Below are positions 1 to 8,134 of a DNA stretch of 64,000 bases, piece by piece. A model generated the notes under the pieces. The model saw only the letters and a list, made by a program, of their open reading frames with translations. It did not search any database and was not told where the DNA came from. The position numbers and the translations under genes were made by a program. Numbering within the stretch: position 1 is the first letter of the stretch; every line of letters begins with the position of its first letter. Location of the stretch: contig JAEXOR010000031.1 in assembly GCA_023439185.1 (NCBI GenBank), forward strand, positions 1 through 64,000. The letters run 5' to 3'. This DNA is from Bacillota bacterium (GTDB lineage Bacteria > Bacillota > Desulfotomaculia > Desulfotomaculales > Desulfallaceae).

Positions 1-109
1 GTTTATTTATTGCTTCCATGGCAATTAGCATTGCTTGCTTTTGTTCGTCAGTCCAATTTGCCCAAGCCATTCCAGCCTGGATGATTCTTACGCTCTCTTG
101 TAACTCCAC
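1..109 (-). CDS. Unknown small protein, N-terminal part (cut by window edge)
   Basis: An open frame of 36 codons runs off the window edge. It begins at a GTG preceded by AGGAGG with about six bases of spacing, which is the main reason to believe it is real. The visible peptide is acidic-to-neutral, begins MELQESVRIIQAG and has no motif I recognise. It lies 27 bases downstream of the stop of the next gene on the same strand, so it probably belongs to the same element transcript. Confidence 0.45.
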   Translation of the reverse strand, partial: MELQESVRIIQAGMAWANWTDEQKQAMLIAMEAINK

Positions 110-136
110 ATCTAAACCTCCTGGTTGTACTACGCA

Positions 137-1276
137 TCAAAATAATCTTGGTTGCTCAATTTCCGGTTCCGGCAATATGCCGCGCCTTGATAATTCCTTG
201 GACGCAAAAATCTTCAAAGCCTCTGACGCATCTTCCTGGCCAAGTATCCGCTTCATATTATCAACCGCTCGTTTCTCTAATCTCCTGGCTTTATCTTCTT
301 TTCTTTTCTTTATTCTGTCTCTTTTTGCCTGAGCGGCCTGTTTTATAAGGTCGCTCGCGTGAATTACCTCTATCCCTTCCTGTACATCACGCAGGTCTTG
401 AAGTAAGTCTTTTGAAGCCCGACGTTCAATGCGTACATTTTGAACCGTAACCGAGTATTCGCACCAATCATATTCCCCATATCCAGTTTTGCCGTGGTAC
501 TTGCTAAAGTGCAGTTCACGGCGATCATCCCTTGTAAGGTGGGGCTCAAGGTTTTTGCCAAACTTTTTCAGCCATATCTCCGCATCGGTACGGGCCACAG
601 GATGCTTGAACTGCTTAACTCCTTTTTTAATAGAACGGTCGGTGAGCTCAAACAATCCCCTTTTATAGTGCCGCTCCCACAGGAGGTCGTAAAAGATATT
701 CACCCGTTCAAGGTTCCGGGAACGCCTGGTGACAGCGCAAACCTCGTTCTTACAGCCGATGTTGATGCAGTTCATAACGTGGTAATTAGGCACATACTTG
801 CGTTTTGCAAAATTGAACTCCATGCAAACACAGAACCCATACCCACTAACCGCTTCCAAGTGCGCTGCACTCTTGACCTTATTCCACGCATCTTGTATCT
901 TTTCAACGCTTTGTTCATAGTCGTAAGGCCGGTCTGTCCTATGGGTAGTACAATTCCAGCCCGGTGGTGTCTTTGGGTCCCTGCGGGCGCACTCCCTTTC
1001 GGAGTACTCCTGAAATCTGTCTTTGTAGTAGTATGGGCAGCCGATGCGTAAATTGCCGTTTTCTATGCTATACGTTACCCCCATGAATGACCCATTACCG
1101 CAAGCGTCCTGTATACATCCTTTCCGAAGGAGCCCACAAGGGGTTTCCCATACCATCAGGATGGCGGCGGCTTTGGTGTACTGAAACTCCCGCCACCCAC
1201 TGTGCCATTCAACGTTCTCGGGATGATTTTCCGGCGTATAACCTTCGGAAAATAGTTTTTCGGTGAGATCGTTCAT
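137..1276 (-). CDS. Unknown cysteine-rich protein of the integrated element
   Basis: A 379-residue protein that I do not recognise. It has many cysteines in its first half, including C-x3-C and paired C/H residues around residues 45-180 that could bind metal, and a lysine/arginine-rich, probably helical stretch near residues 300-345. No signal peptide or membrane segment is apparent. The ATG follows the preceding small gene by three bases and has an AGGGG-type ribosome site, so translation is likely coupled to it. Position next to a serine integrase suggests an element-specific function such as replication or regulation, but the sequence does not show which. Confidence 0.6.
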   Translation of the reverse strand: MNDLTEKLFSEGYTPENHPENVEWHSGWREFQYTKAAAILMVWETPCGLLRKGCIQDACGNGSFMGVTYSIENGNLRIGCPYYYKDRFQEYSERECARRDPKTPPGWNCTTHRTDRPYDYEQSVEKIQDAWNKVKSAAHLEAVSGYGFCVCMEFNFAKRKYVPNYHVMNCINIGCKNEVCAVTRRSRNLERVNIFYDLLWERHYKRGLFELTDRSIKKGVKQFKHPVARTDAEIWLKKFGKNLEPHLTRDDRRELHFSKYHGKTGYGEYDWCEYSVTVQNVRIERRASKDLLQDLRDVQEGIEVIHASDLIKQAAQAKRDRIKKRKEDKARRLEKRAVDNMKRILGQEDASEALKIFASKELSRRGILPEPEIEQPRLF

Positions 1277-1279
1277 CCA

Positions 1280-1483
1280 TCACAACCCCTGACATGGCCT
1301 CATGCCGAAGTGGTCTTCCATGACATCTCGCAATTCGTCGGTGGTTTGGTCGTACTCACGGACAATACAGGCTTCGCAGACGGGATATTTGTAGACAAGG
1401 GCTTTACTGCAGCGTAGGTCCCAGGATGTTAATTCATTGCCGCAAGCGTGACAGAATTGCCCGGTATATTTATTGCCTTTCAT
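1280..1483 (-). CDS. Small zinc-ribbon-like protein
   Basis: A 67-residue protein with two cysteine pairs, CHAC near residue 11 and CEAC near residue 36, plus additional cysteines. This is the pattern of a small zinc-binding ribbon or knuckle. The start is supported by GGGGTGAAG upstream of the ATG. It sits between two other small genes on the same strand in the integrated element. Proteins of this type in phages and elements are often of unknown role, and I cannot assign one. Confidence 0.6.
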   Translation of the reverse strand: MKGNKYTGQFCHACGNELTSWDLRCSKALVYKYPVCEACIVREYDQTTDELRDVMEDHFGMRPCQGL

Positions 1484-1504
1484 TTCTTCACCCCGCTTAT
1501 TCGC

Positions 1505-1717
1505 TTAATTATCTGTTATCCGTAATACTTGCATTCCGGCGGGCAATACCGGTTTTGGTCGCAACACTTTCTCGTATGCCATCGGAAGTGTCATGTCTTT
1601 TTTAAGCTTACTCTTTGCCTGGGCAATAATCTCTTCGCTGCAATCATTCTCGGACACATTTACTTCAACGGTGCCACGGTAATCAGCATATTGATACTCT
1701 ACTATTGCTATTCTCAT
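1505..1717 (-). CDS. Unknown small protein of the integrated element
   Basis: A 70-residue protein beginning MRIAIVEYQYADYRG with no recognised motif. A purine-rich ribosome site (GGGGGCTGAG) lies just before the ATG. It is the first gene of the minus-strand group in the element and is divergent from the serine recombinase. The roughly 100 bases between the two genes contain an inverted repeat that could control one or both. Confidence 0.55.
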   Translation of the reverse strand: MRIAIVEYQYADYRGTVEVNVSENDCSEEIIAQAKSKLKKDMTLPMAYEKVLRPKPVLPAGMQVLRITDN

Positions 1718-1772
1718 ATACTCAGCCCCCCAAATATCAGTAATAAAAATAAATCCGACTGCTAGGATTTTC

Positions 1773-1806
1773 TTGGTATGTCTCGAATATATTTACCACA
1801 TACCAA
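1773..1806. promoter_or_regulatory. Inverted repeat upstream of the recombinase gene
   Basis: TTGGTATGT and ACATACCAA form a perfect 9-base inverted repeat separated by 16 bases. The repeat ends 18 bases before the recombinase ATG. It could be an operator for an element repressor, or part of an attachment or recombinase-binding site. There is no T-run, so it is not a terminator. Confidence 0.5.
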
Positions 1807-1824
1807 AATACTGGAGTGGTTCAT

Positions 1825-3405
1825 ATGTCGAGCGATTTATTGCCGCTTATCTATAACGTAATTAACTACCTGCGCAGATCAAGGCAGGATATTGAGCGCG
1901 AAAAACGTACAGGTGAAGATACACTGGCAACACAGAAAAAAATCATGACCAAAATTTTAGATGAAATACATATACCCTATACCCCAGCTGAAGAAATAGG
2001 TTCCGGAGATAAAATCGAAACCCGGCCGGTTTTTCAACAAGTTTTAAAAGACCTTGAAGAAGAAAAATATAACGCTATCGCGGTAAAAGAAATTCCCCGG
2101 CTTGGCCGGGGTACTTACAGTGATATGGGCACAATTTATGATTTATTAATGAGCAAAAGAATTTTCATTATCACACCTTATAAGATTTATGACCCGCAGA
2201 ATCTCGCTGATGCGCGCCAAATAAGATTTGAACTCTTCTTTGCCCGGGAAGAGTTTGAAATGATCAAGGAAAGGCTGGTTTCCGCTAAGTATAACCTGGC
2301 TCACGAAGGCAAATGGATCTGCGGCGCCTCCCCTTATGGCTATAGGTTAAATAATAATTCAATGCGGCTCGAACCCTTTGAAGAAGAAGCTCAAATTGTT
2401 CAATTAATATTTACCTTTTACGTTTACGGAATGGACACAACGGAAGATAAACGTAAAGAGGTTTCCTTCAGGGCCATTGCTACTCATTTAACTAGGTTGG
2501 GGATCCCCACACCCCGTAACGCCAAAAGCTGGTCCTATCTTAGTGTTAAACGTATAATCGAAAACGAAGTGTATATTGGAACAGTAAAATACAGAATGCG
2601 AAAAAGAGTCGGCAACCAATACTTTGACCGGCCTGCTGAAGAATGGATTGTCGTTAAGAACGCCCATTTACCGGTCATAGATCCTGAGACCTGGGAACTG
2701 GCGCAAAAGAAATTACACAGCATCAGTAAGCTGCCAAATACCAAACTGGATTTTTCACCTTGCGAGCTCGCCGGGTTGATTGTCTGCAATCATTGTGGCA
2801 AACGGATGATCCGACAATATAGCATCCAAAAATATAAAAGGAAAACATCACCAGACGTAAGTATTTACCACAAGGAATTCCTATGGTGCACTACACCCGG
2901 ATGCACATTCGTCAAATACCGCCAGGTTGAAGAATCCTTGCTTGAATATTTAAAGTTATTGTCAGAATTGGACCTAAAACGCTTGGAAGAAACATTTATT
3001 GATCTCTACAGTTCTCAAAAAGAATCAGCGACATCCATAGACACTTCCGATCTGGCAGCAAAAAAACTTGAAGAGCTAAAGAGACGATTGCGCTTTGTGT
3101 GCGAAAAATACGAATCTGGCATATACGATGACACCATGTTCTTAGAACGAAAATCCGAAATCCAAAATGAGATAGAAGTACTCGAAAAAATTCCAAAATC
3201 AAGTTCCGAATCTAATAGTAACCAAGTTCATAGAGATTTTATTGCTTTTAAAAACAACATTAGCAGCATACTGTCAGCCTATACTGCCTGTAACAATAAA
3301 ACCCTTAAGAATGAACTCCTGCGCCGTTTAATTGTCGTTGTTATTCTGAATAAGACGGGAAAAGGAACATTTGATTTAGTTGTGCAGCCAAAGATATTCA
3401 GTTAA
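1825..3405 (+). CDS. Large serine recombinase (integrase)
   Basis: Site-specific recombinase of about 526 residues that would integrate and excise the element by a serine-linked cleavage mechanism. The N-terminal resolvase domain starts with YLRRSRQD, giving a catalytic serine at about residue 19, and contains the conserved R-L-G-R segment near residue 90. The central recombinase domain spans roughly 150-290. A zinc ribbon follows (CNHCGK near 317, CTTPGC near 354), then a coiled coil around 405-455. This is the full domain order of large serine integrases. I chose the ATG at 1825 because GGAG lies eight bases upstream; the in-frame GTG at 1816 overlaps that ribosome site. The gene reads toward the prkA junction only 80 bases away, the usual place for such an integrase in an integrated element. 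Confidence 0.92.
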   Translation: MSSDLLPLIYNVINYLRRSRQDIEREKRTGEDTLATQKKIMTKILDEIHIPYTPAEEIGSGDKIETRPVFQQVLKDLEEEKYNAIAVKEIPRLGRGTYSDMGTIYDLLMSKRIFIITPYKIYDPQNLADARQIRFELFFAREEFEMIKERLVSAKYNLAHEGKWICGASPYGYRLNNNSMRLEPFEEEAQIVQLIFTFYVYGMDTTEDKRKEVSFRAIATHLTRLGIPTPRNAKSWSYLSVKRIIENEVYIGTVKYRMRKRVGNQYFDRPAEEWIVVKNAHLPVIDPETWELAQKKLHSISKLPNTKLDFSPCELAGLIVCNHCGKRMIRQYSIQKYKRKTSPDVSIYHKEFLWCTTPGCTFVKYRQVEESLLEYLKLLSELDLKRLEETFIDLYSSQKESATSIDTSDLAAKKLEELKRRLRFVCEKYESGIYDDTMFLERKSEIQNEIEVLEKIPKSSSESNSNQVHRDFIAFKNNISSILSAYTACNNKTLKNELLRRLIVVVILNKTGKGTFDLVVQPKIFS

Positions 3406-3431
3406 AATGTTTATAACATCGACCAATTAAA

Positions 3432-3468
3432 AGCCCCCATGGCTTGTAATGTATAGCCTGGGGGTTTT
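3432..3468 (+). terminator. Terminator of the recombinase gene
   Basis: AGCCCCCATGGCT pairs with AGCCTGGGGG across a 10-base loop, followed by TTTT. It lies 27 bases past the recombinase stop codon and just before the element-chromosome junction. Confidence 0.7.
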
Positions 3469-3474
3469 GGTGTT

Positions 3475-3495
3475 ATGAGTATACATTCTACTCAT
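3475..3495. other. Probable attachment-site junction (attL/attR)
   Basis: ATGAGTA and TACTCAT form a perfect 7-base inverted repeat around a 7-base centre. The right arm is prkA coding sequence (the Asp-Glu codons before the break). The left arm belongs to the element. Serine integrases use short, roughly symmetrical att sites with a 2-base crossover at the centre, so symmetry exactly at the junction fits a recombined att site. The exact crossover bases cannot be fixed without the other end. Confidence 0.6.
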
Positions 3496-4357
3496 CAGCA
3501 TAAATAAGCGCGAACCGCCCGGCCTTGAAATTCCCCTCCTGGGACAGGCTGAGCAGGTTCCACAAAAACTTCTCGTCGCACTTGAGCATTTCCTGGAACT
3601 CCATGATCCCGCGGTTGGCGATGTTCAGTTCCCCGTCAAACCGGTAAGCCCGGGGATCCGATTCCGAACCGTATTCGGCAATGGTACTGAAGTCAATACT
3701 GCCTGTAAGGTCGGCGATATCCTGGGATTTGGGGTCCGACGGAGTGAAGGTGCCGATGCCCACCCGGTCGTCCTCGGACAGGAACACCCTTTCCACCAGT
3801 ACGTTTTCTATGTCGCCGCCATACTCGGCGTCAACCATCATCCGGCACGACGGGCACAATTCCCCTTCGATATAGACTCCGTACTCCTTTTCAAATTCCG
3901 GGCGCAGTTCCTTGGGAATCAAATGCAGGGGCTCCTCATGCATGGGACAGTTTTTGATGCCAAACAGCGCTCCATTTTTCGTCCGGCTATACCTCTCCAG
4001 ACCGCGTTTCAGCATAGCCACCAGGGTGGATTTGCCGCCGCTGACCGGACCCATCAGCAGCAAAATCCGCTTGCGCACGTCGAGCCGCCGGGCTGCCGGA
4101 TGAAAATATTCTTCCACCAGGTTTTCCAGCGTCCGATCCAGGCCGAATAACTCCTGATTAAAAAAATTGTAGCGCTTGCCGCCCTCTTTCAGTTCTTCCA
4201 CACCGGCGTCCGCTATCATCCTGTAGATCCTGGCGTGGGCCAACTGAGTTATTTGGGGATCTCCCTTTACCAGTTTAAGATAATCGTAAAAGGAACCTTC
4301 CCATTTATCTTTCCTGTACAGAGAGCGGAATTCTTCCATTTTTTTAAGAAACTCCAT
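3488..4357 (-). CDS. prkA: PrkA serine protein kinase, N-terminal half (gene interrupted)
   Basis: PrkA is a mother-cell AAA+ kinase or protease-like protein that supports sporulation in Bacillus. The visible 289 residues include the PrkA AAA+ domain with Walker A in GPVSGGKST near residue 105. The conserved stretch DPKSQDIADLTGSIDFST and the following PrkA-typical sequence run to ...RFALIYADE, where a TAG stops the frame. Family members are about 630 residues, so more than half, including the C-terminal kinase-like part, is missing. The break falls exactly at the element junction, so this is interruption by insertion rather than gradual decay. The remaining codons show no damage. Either it is a dead fragment, or the gene is rejoined by excision. 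The ATG has GAGGGAG upstream. Confidence 0.9.
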   Translation of the reverse strand: MEFLKKMEEFRSLYRKDKWEGSFYDYLKLVKGDPQITQLAHARIYRMIADAGVEELKEGGKRYNFFNQELFGLDRTLENLVEEYFHPAARRLDVRKRILLLMGPVSGGKSTLVAMLKRGLERYSRTKNGALFGIKNCPMHEEPLHLIPKELRPEFEKEYGVYIEGELCPSCRMMVDAEYGGDIENVLVERVFLSEDDRVGIGTFTPSDPKSQDIADLTGSIDFSTIAEYGSESDPRAYRFDGELNIANRGIMEFQEMLKCDEKFLWNLLSLSQEGNFKAGRFALIYADE

Positions 4358-4577
4358 TTTTTCACACTCCCTCAGGTGCGTAAAAACGACCTGTTAATAA
4401 AAAAAGCGCCGGTAACAATTTTACCCTCTTCAGGGTAGTAATATATTTATATGCAGCAACTGAAAAATGAGTATCCGCGCCCGCCTTTATTTATCGCTAT
4501 TTATAACTGAAACAGCCGAAAAACAAGTGTTTAACGGCCCGGAGCTTCAAAAAAGGCGCTAAAGCTCTTTTTTAACA

Positions 4578-4623
4578 ACAAAAAAGCGCGCCCGGGGCAA
4601 TTTCCCGAAAGCACGCCTTTTTA
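4578..4623 (-). terminator. Likely terminator downstream of cobO
   Basis: An imperfect GC-rich hairpin (AAAAAGCGCGC... with GCACGCCTTTTT on the other side) flanked by A and T runs lies about 40 bases past the cobO stop. It could work in both directions. The remaining roughly 200 bases up to prkA show no gene or clear promoter. Confidence 0.5.
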
Positions 4624-4661
4624 CCGGCTTATTTTTTGCTCATTTCAAAATATGGTAATTA

Positions 4662-5198
4662 TCAATACTCAATGCCCTTTTGCGCCTTGGTGCCGGAAGA
4701 GTAAGGGTGTTTGACCTCCTTCATCTCGGTAACCAGGTCGGCCAGTTCCACCACTTCCGGAGCCGCATTGCGACCGGTGAGCACCAGGTGCAGCCCCGGC
4801 GGCTTGGCACGGATCAACTCCAGCACGTCCGCCAGCTCCACCAGCCCGTAATGCACGGCGTAATTGATTTCGTCCAGGATTACCAGGTCGTATCCGGGTT
4901 CACCCGCGGCCTGCCGGGCTTCCGCCAGCGCTTTTTGCGCCGCCGCCCGGTGGACCGCCAGGCCGTCGCCCCCGGCGTCCTTGATAAATCCCTCGCCCAT
5001 CTGGCGCATTTCGAAACCGGGGCCCAGTTTCTCCGCGGCTTTTAATTCACCGTATTTCCAGCCGCCTTTAATAAACTGTATCATCAGCACTTTCATGCCC
5101 TGGCCCCAGGCCCGCATGGCCATCCCCAGCGCCGCAGTGGTTTTGCCCTTGCCGTTGCCGGTAAAAACCAGCGTCAGCCCCTTGGTTTCATTTGACAT
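4662..5198 (-). CDS. cobO: Cob(I)alamin adenosyltransferase
   Basis: Transfers the adenosyl group of ATP to cobalt in corrinoids, giving adenosylcobalamin or adenosylcobinamide in the cytoplasm. At 178 residues it has the usual CobO/BtuR length. The P-loop is GNGKGKTTAALG near residue 14, the Walker B-like segment is YDLVILDEINYA, and the C-terminus AQKGIEY is typical of the family. It follows tatD on the same strand with a 45-base gap, so it could be the last gene of the metG-tatD transcript. No cobalamin riboswitch is seen upstream. Confidence 0.93.
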   Translation of the reverse strand: MSNETKGLTLVFTGNGKGKTTAALGMAMRAWGQGMKVLMIQFIKGGWKYGELKAAEKLGPGFEMRQMGEGFIKDAGGDGLAVHRAAAQKALAEARQAAGEPGYDLVILDEINYAVHYGLVELADVLELIRAKPPGLHLVLTGRNAAPEVVELADLVTEMKEVKHPYSSGTKAQKGIEY

Positions 5199-5243
5199 GC
5201 GAACTCCCTCCCCGCATTAAGTATAACACGGGCCAAATGCTTT

Positions 5244-6035
5244 TTAATATGTTTCGGGCCGGTCGATATTAAACAATTTTAGCGCGTTGGCCGTGGTTGC
5301 CGCCGCCAATTCATCCAGGGATATGCCCCGTAATGCCGCGATGTGCTCCGCGGTGCGCCGCACGTAAGCAGGTTCGTTGCGTTGCCCCCGAAAGGGCTCC
5401 GGGGCCAGGTACGGACAGTCAGTTTCCAGCAGCAGGCGGTCCAGGGGCGTTTTGACGGCTATATCCTTTAATTTGACTGCGTTTTTAAAGGTCACCGGAC
5501 CGGCCAGGGAAATGTAAAAACCCATGGCCATGCACTGTTTGGCCGTCTCCCAACTGCCGCTGTAGCAGTGCATCACACCGCCCGCCGGACTGATGCCGTC
5601 CTGGCGCAGGATTTCCATCAAGTCGCCGAAGGCGTCCCGGACGTGGATAATCACCGGCATATTAAGTTCCCGCACCAGCGCCAGTTGCTCCCGGAACACC
5701 CGCTGCTGCACCGGACGCGGGGAAAGGTCGCGGTAGTAGTCCAGACCCATCTCCCCCAGGGCCACCACCCCGGGCCGGCGGGCCAGTTCTTCCAGGCGGG
5801 CCAGGTAATTGTCCGGCACGTCTTCGGCGTCGTGGGGGTGCACCCCCACCGATGCCACCACCCCGGGCCGTTGCGCGGCCAGGGCCGCGGTCTCTGCCGA
5901 GGAATTGATATCAAAAGCGGCACAGAGCACCCGGGTTACCTCCGCCTCATCCATGCGCCGGAACACATTGTCCAGGTCGCCGGTAAACTGCTCCAGGTTC
6001 AGGTGTGCGTGGGTGTCAAACAACTCCACCGCCAT
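5244..6035 (-). CDS. tatD: TatD family deoxyribonuclease
   Basis: Metal-dependent hydrolase of the TatD (YabD/YcfH) family, a 3'-5' exonuclease acting on DNA and RNA. The TIM-barrel metal ligands are visible: DTHAHLN near residue 8, GEMGLDYYRD near residue 95, HVRDAFGD near 130 and ETDCPYLAPEP near 205. Its length of 263 is normal. The ATG lies one base after the metG stop, so translation is coupled to metG, the same neighbour pair (metS-yabD) as in Bacillus. Confidence 0.93.
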   Translation of the reverse strand: MAVELFDTHAHLNLEQFTGDLDNVFRRMDEAEVTRVLCAAFDINSSAETAALAAQRPGVVASVGVHPHDAEDVPDNYLARLEELARRPGVVALGEMGLDYYRDLSPRPVQQRVFREQLALVRELNMPVIIHVRDAFGDLMEILRQDGISPAGGVMHCYSGSWETAKQCMAMGFYISLAGPVTFKNAVKLKDIAVKTPLDRLLLETDCPYLAPEPFRGQRNEPAYVRRTAEHIAALRGISLDELAAATTANALKLFNIDRPETY

Positions 6036-6036
6036 G

Positions 6037-7593
6037 CTATTCTCCCCCCAGGGAAGCCGGGTCGATGCGCGGGAACAGCGGCTCGCCTTTTTTCAGCACG
6101 GTACCGGCGGGAATGCCGCCCCACTGCAGCGACTGCCAGGCATGCAATTCCGGCTTATCTTCAATACCCAGCAGAGGCCAGGCGCGACCAGGCAGCCCGG
6201 GCGTGAAGGGGGTAATCATCACGGTGGCGAAGCGCAGTACCTCGGCCACGTTATATAAAACGGTATATAACCGGCCCCGCTGGTTCTCGTGCTTGGCCAG
6301 GGCCCAGGGCGCCGTCTCCTCCAGGTACTTGTTGGCCCGACCCACCAACCGCAGTATGGCGGCCAGGGCGCCGGCCGGATCCCGGCGTTCCATCATTTCC
6401 GCCACGGTCTCCGGAGTGCTTTCCGCCAGTTCCAGCAGTTCGGCGTCCGGACCCTCCGGAGCGCCCGGCGCTTCCAGCGCGCCGGCAAAATATTTATTGG
6501 CCATGGCGCAGGTACGGTTGAACAGGTTGCCGTAATCATTGGCCAGATCCTGGTTAATCCGGTGCACCAGGGCTTCCTCGGAGTAATACCCGTCGGAGCC
6601 AAAGGGCAACTCCCGCAGCAGATAGTAACGGATGGCGTCAATCCCGTACTTGTCAATCAGCACCAGCGGGTCCACCACGTTACCCTTGGATTTGCTCATT
6701 TTGCCGCTGTCCAGCAGCAGCCAGCCGTGCCCCACCACCTGTTTGGGCAGCGGCAACCCGACAGCCATCAGGATACTGGGCCAGATTATGGTATGGAAGC
6801 GCACGATGTCCTTACCCACCAGATGAATATCCGCCGGCCAGTAGCGGTGGTACAGCGCTTCGTTTTCCTGTCCGTAGCCCAGGGCTGAAATATAGTTGGT
6901 CAGGGCGTCCACCCAGACATAGATGACGTGCTTTTCGTCAAAGGGCACCGGGATTCCCCAGTCGAAGGTGGTGCGGGAAACGCAGAGGTCTTCCAGGCCG
7001 CTCTTGATAAAATTGACCATCTCGTTGCGCCGGGAAACGGGCTGGATGAAGCTTGGGTTATCTTCGATATGCTTGAGCAGCCGGTCGGCGTATTTGGATA
7101 TTTTAAAGAAGTAGCTCTCCTCCTGCAGCAATTCCACAGACCGTCCGCAGTCCGGGCAGTTGCCCTCCACCAGGCGTCCTTCGGTCCAGAAAGTTTCGCA
7201 GGGAGTGCAGTACCAGCCCTCGTAAGCGGCCTTGTAGATATCGCCCTGGTCGTAAAGCTGCTGAAAGATTTTCCGCACCGTAATTTTGTGTCTTTCCTCG
7301 GTGGTGCGGATAAAGTCGTCGTTGCTGACGTCCAGGCTGCGCCACAGGTGCCGGAATCCGGCCACGATGTGGTCCACGTACTCTTTGGGGGTCTGCCCCC
7401 TCTCCCGGGCCGCCCGCTCGATTTTCTGGCCGTGTTCGTCGGAGCCGGTCAAAAAGCGCACGTCGTAACCGGTCATTCGCTTATACCGCGCCAAGGCGTC
7501 GGCGGCCACGGTGGTGTAGGCGTGTCCGATGTGCAGCTTGTCGCTGGGGTAGTAGATTGGAGTTGTGATGTAAAACGTCTTCCGGGATTCCAT
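6037..7593 (-). CDS. metG: Methionyl-tRNA synthetase
   Basis: Charges tRNA-Met with methionine. The class I signatures are clear: HIGHAYTTVAADAL near residue 21 and KMSKSKGN near 297. One zinc knuckle is formed by CTPC and CPDC around residues 127-150. At 518 residues the protein stops after the anticodon-binding domain and lacks the C-terminal tRNA-binding (EMAP/Trbp111-like) domain carried by the roughly 660-residue Bacillus enzyme. Expression is probably controlled by the T-box leader just upstream. It is followed at once by tatD. Confidence 0.96.
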   Translation of the reverse strand: MESRKTFYITTPIYYPSDKLHIGHAYTTVAADALARYKRMTGYDVRFLTGSDEHGQKIERAARERGQTPKEYVDHIVAGFRHLWRSLDVSNDDFIRTTEERHKITVRKIFQQLYDQGDIYKAAYEGWYCTPCETFWTEGRLVEGNCPDCGRSVELLQEESYFFKISKYADRLLKHIEDNPSFIQPVSRRNEMVNFIKSGLEDLCVSRTTFDWGIPVPFDEKHVIYVWVDALTNYISALGYGQENEALYHRYWPADIHLVGKDIVRFHTIIWPSILMAVGLPLPKQVVGHGWLLLDSGKMSKSKGNVVDPLVLIDKYGIDAIRYYLLRELPFGSDGYYSEEALVHRINQDLANDYGNLFNRTCAMANKYFAGALEAPGAPEGPDAELLELAESTPETVAEMMERRDPAGALAAILRLVGRANKYLEETAPWALAKHENQRGRLYTVLYNVAEVLRFATVMITPFTPGLPGRAWPLLGIEDKPELHAWQSLQWGGIPAGTVLKKGEPLFPRIDPASLGGE

Positions 7594-7662
7594 TAAAAAT
7601 TGCTCCTTCCTTAAATTTTAAAAGCAGGCTCAGGGGATGTTTTTTGTGCCCCCCAACAACGT

Positions 7663-7949
7663 AAAACGCCCCTGGTTTATCCAGGGGCGAAAGATTTCGC
7701 GGTACCACCCAATTTTGCCGGCCCTAAAGAAGGGCGGCCTCGTTTAAGGTCCGGGAGATTCCCGTACCCAGGCAGATAACGGCGCCTGACCGGAATAGCT
7801 TATCGGGAAGACGTTCTTCCTTTCAGCTTACAGCTCCGGAGCCATGTTCAACCCGGTCTCCCCGGCGGGCTTTCACCTGCCCCCGCTCTCTGTACGGCTC
7901 ACCCGGATTTACTCCCTCTCCGTCATCGCCTTAAATATGCAAAATAACC
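7663..7949 (-). promoter_or_regulatory. T-box leader of metG (methionine)
   Basis: On the minus strand the leader contains the T-box core GGGTGGTACCGCG (7698-7710). It is followed by a terminator stem, CGCCCCTGG pairing with CCAGGGGCG, plus TTTT (about 7661-7690). Upstream is a Stem I region in which an ATG triplet (7843-7845) lies in a suitable GAAC-ATG-GC context to be the specifier codon, matching metG downstream. Uncharged tRNA-Met would pair with both sites and favour antitermination. The specifier assignment is by eye. Confidence 0.9.
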
Positions 7950-7955
7950 GTGTAA

Positions 7956-7985
7956 AGTATAATTTAAATTACTTGATCCTGTCAA
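7956..7985 (-). promoter_or_regulatory. Sigma-A type promoter of the metG T-box leader
   Basis: On the minus strand TTGACA is followed after 18 bases by TATACT. The predicted start lies near 7949, giving a leader of about 355 bases before metG. Confidence 0.7.
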
Positions 7986-8042
7986 GTTTAACCCAAAATT
8001 AAATCTTTTATACATAAAAATCAAATTAATTACAAAAAATTG

Positions 8043-8071
8043 TTGACTTTTACTGCCATCATTGGTACCAT
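8043..8071 (+). promoter_or_regulatory. Sigma-A type promoter of the abrB-like gene
   Basis: TTGACT and TACCAT are separated by 17 bases, about 64 bases before the TTG start codon. Confidence 0.6.
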
Positions 8072-8134
8072 TTACTTACAGACAAACTTTTTGTCGAATT
8101 ATGTCACATATATATTGATTAGGGAGGGAAAGTT

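Larger units (their letters stand above)
1..3488. mobile_element. Integrated element (partial), serine-integrase type, inserted in prkA
   Basis: This is the right-hand end of an integrated element that continues beyond the left window edge. What is seen: a large serine recombinase gene is the last gene, pointing at the junction, and small unknown genes on the opposite strand precede it. The flanking gene prkA stops abruptly at the junction, with conserved family sequence right up to the break. The other boundary and the 3' part of prkA must lie to the left if the insertion is simple. No capsid, tail or conjugation genes are visible in this part, so phage and non-phage elements cannot be told apart. 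Confidence 0.75.

Noticed and set aside
440..1051. 203-codon plus-strand frame
   Set aside because: Antisense to the cysteine-rich element gene, which has the better start and operon spacing.
1816..1824. GTG at 1816 as start of the serine recombinase
   Set aside because: It overlaps the GGAG ribosome site that is correctly spaced for the ATG at 1825.
4358..4577. Sigma-E or sigma-K promoter upstream of prkA
   Set aside because: A GCATATA-like -35 was seen, but no matching -10 at the right distance, so it was not called.
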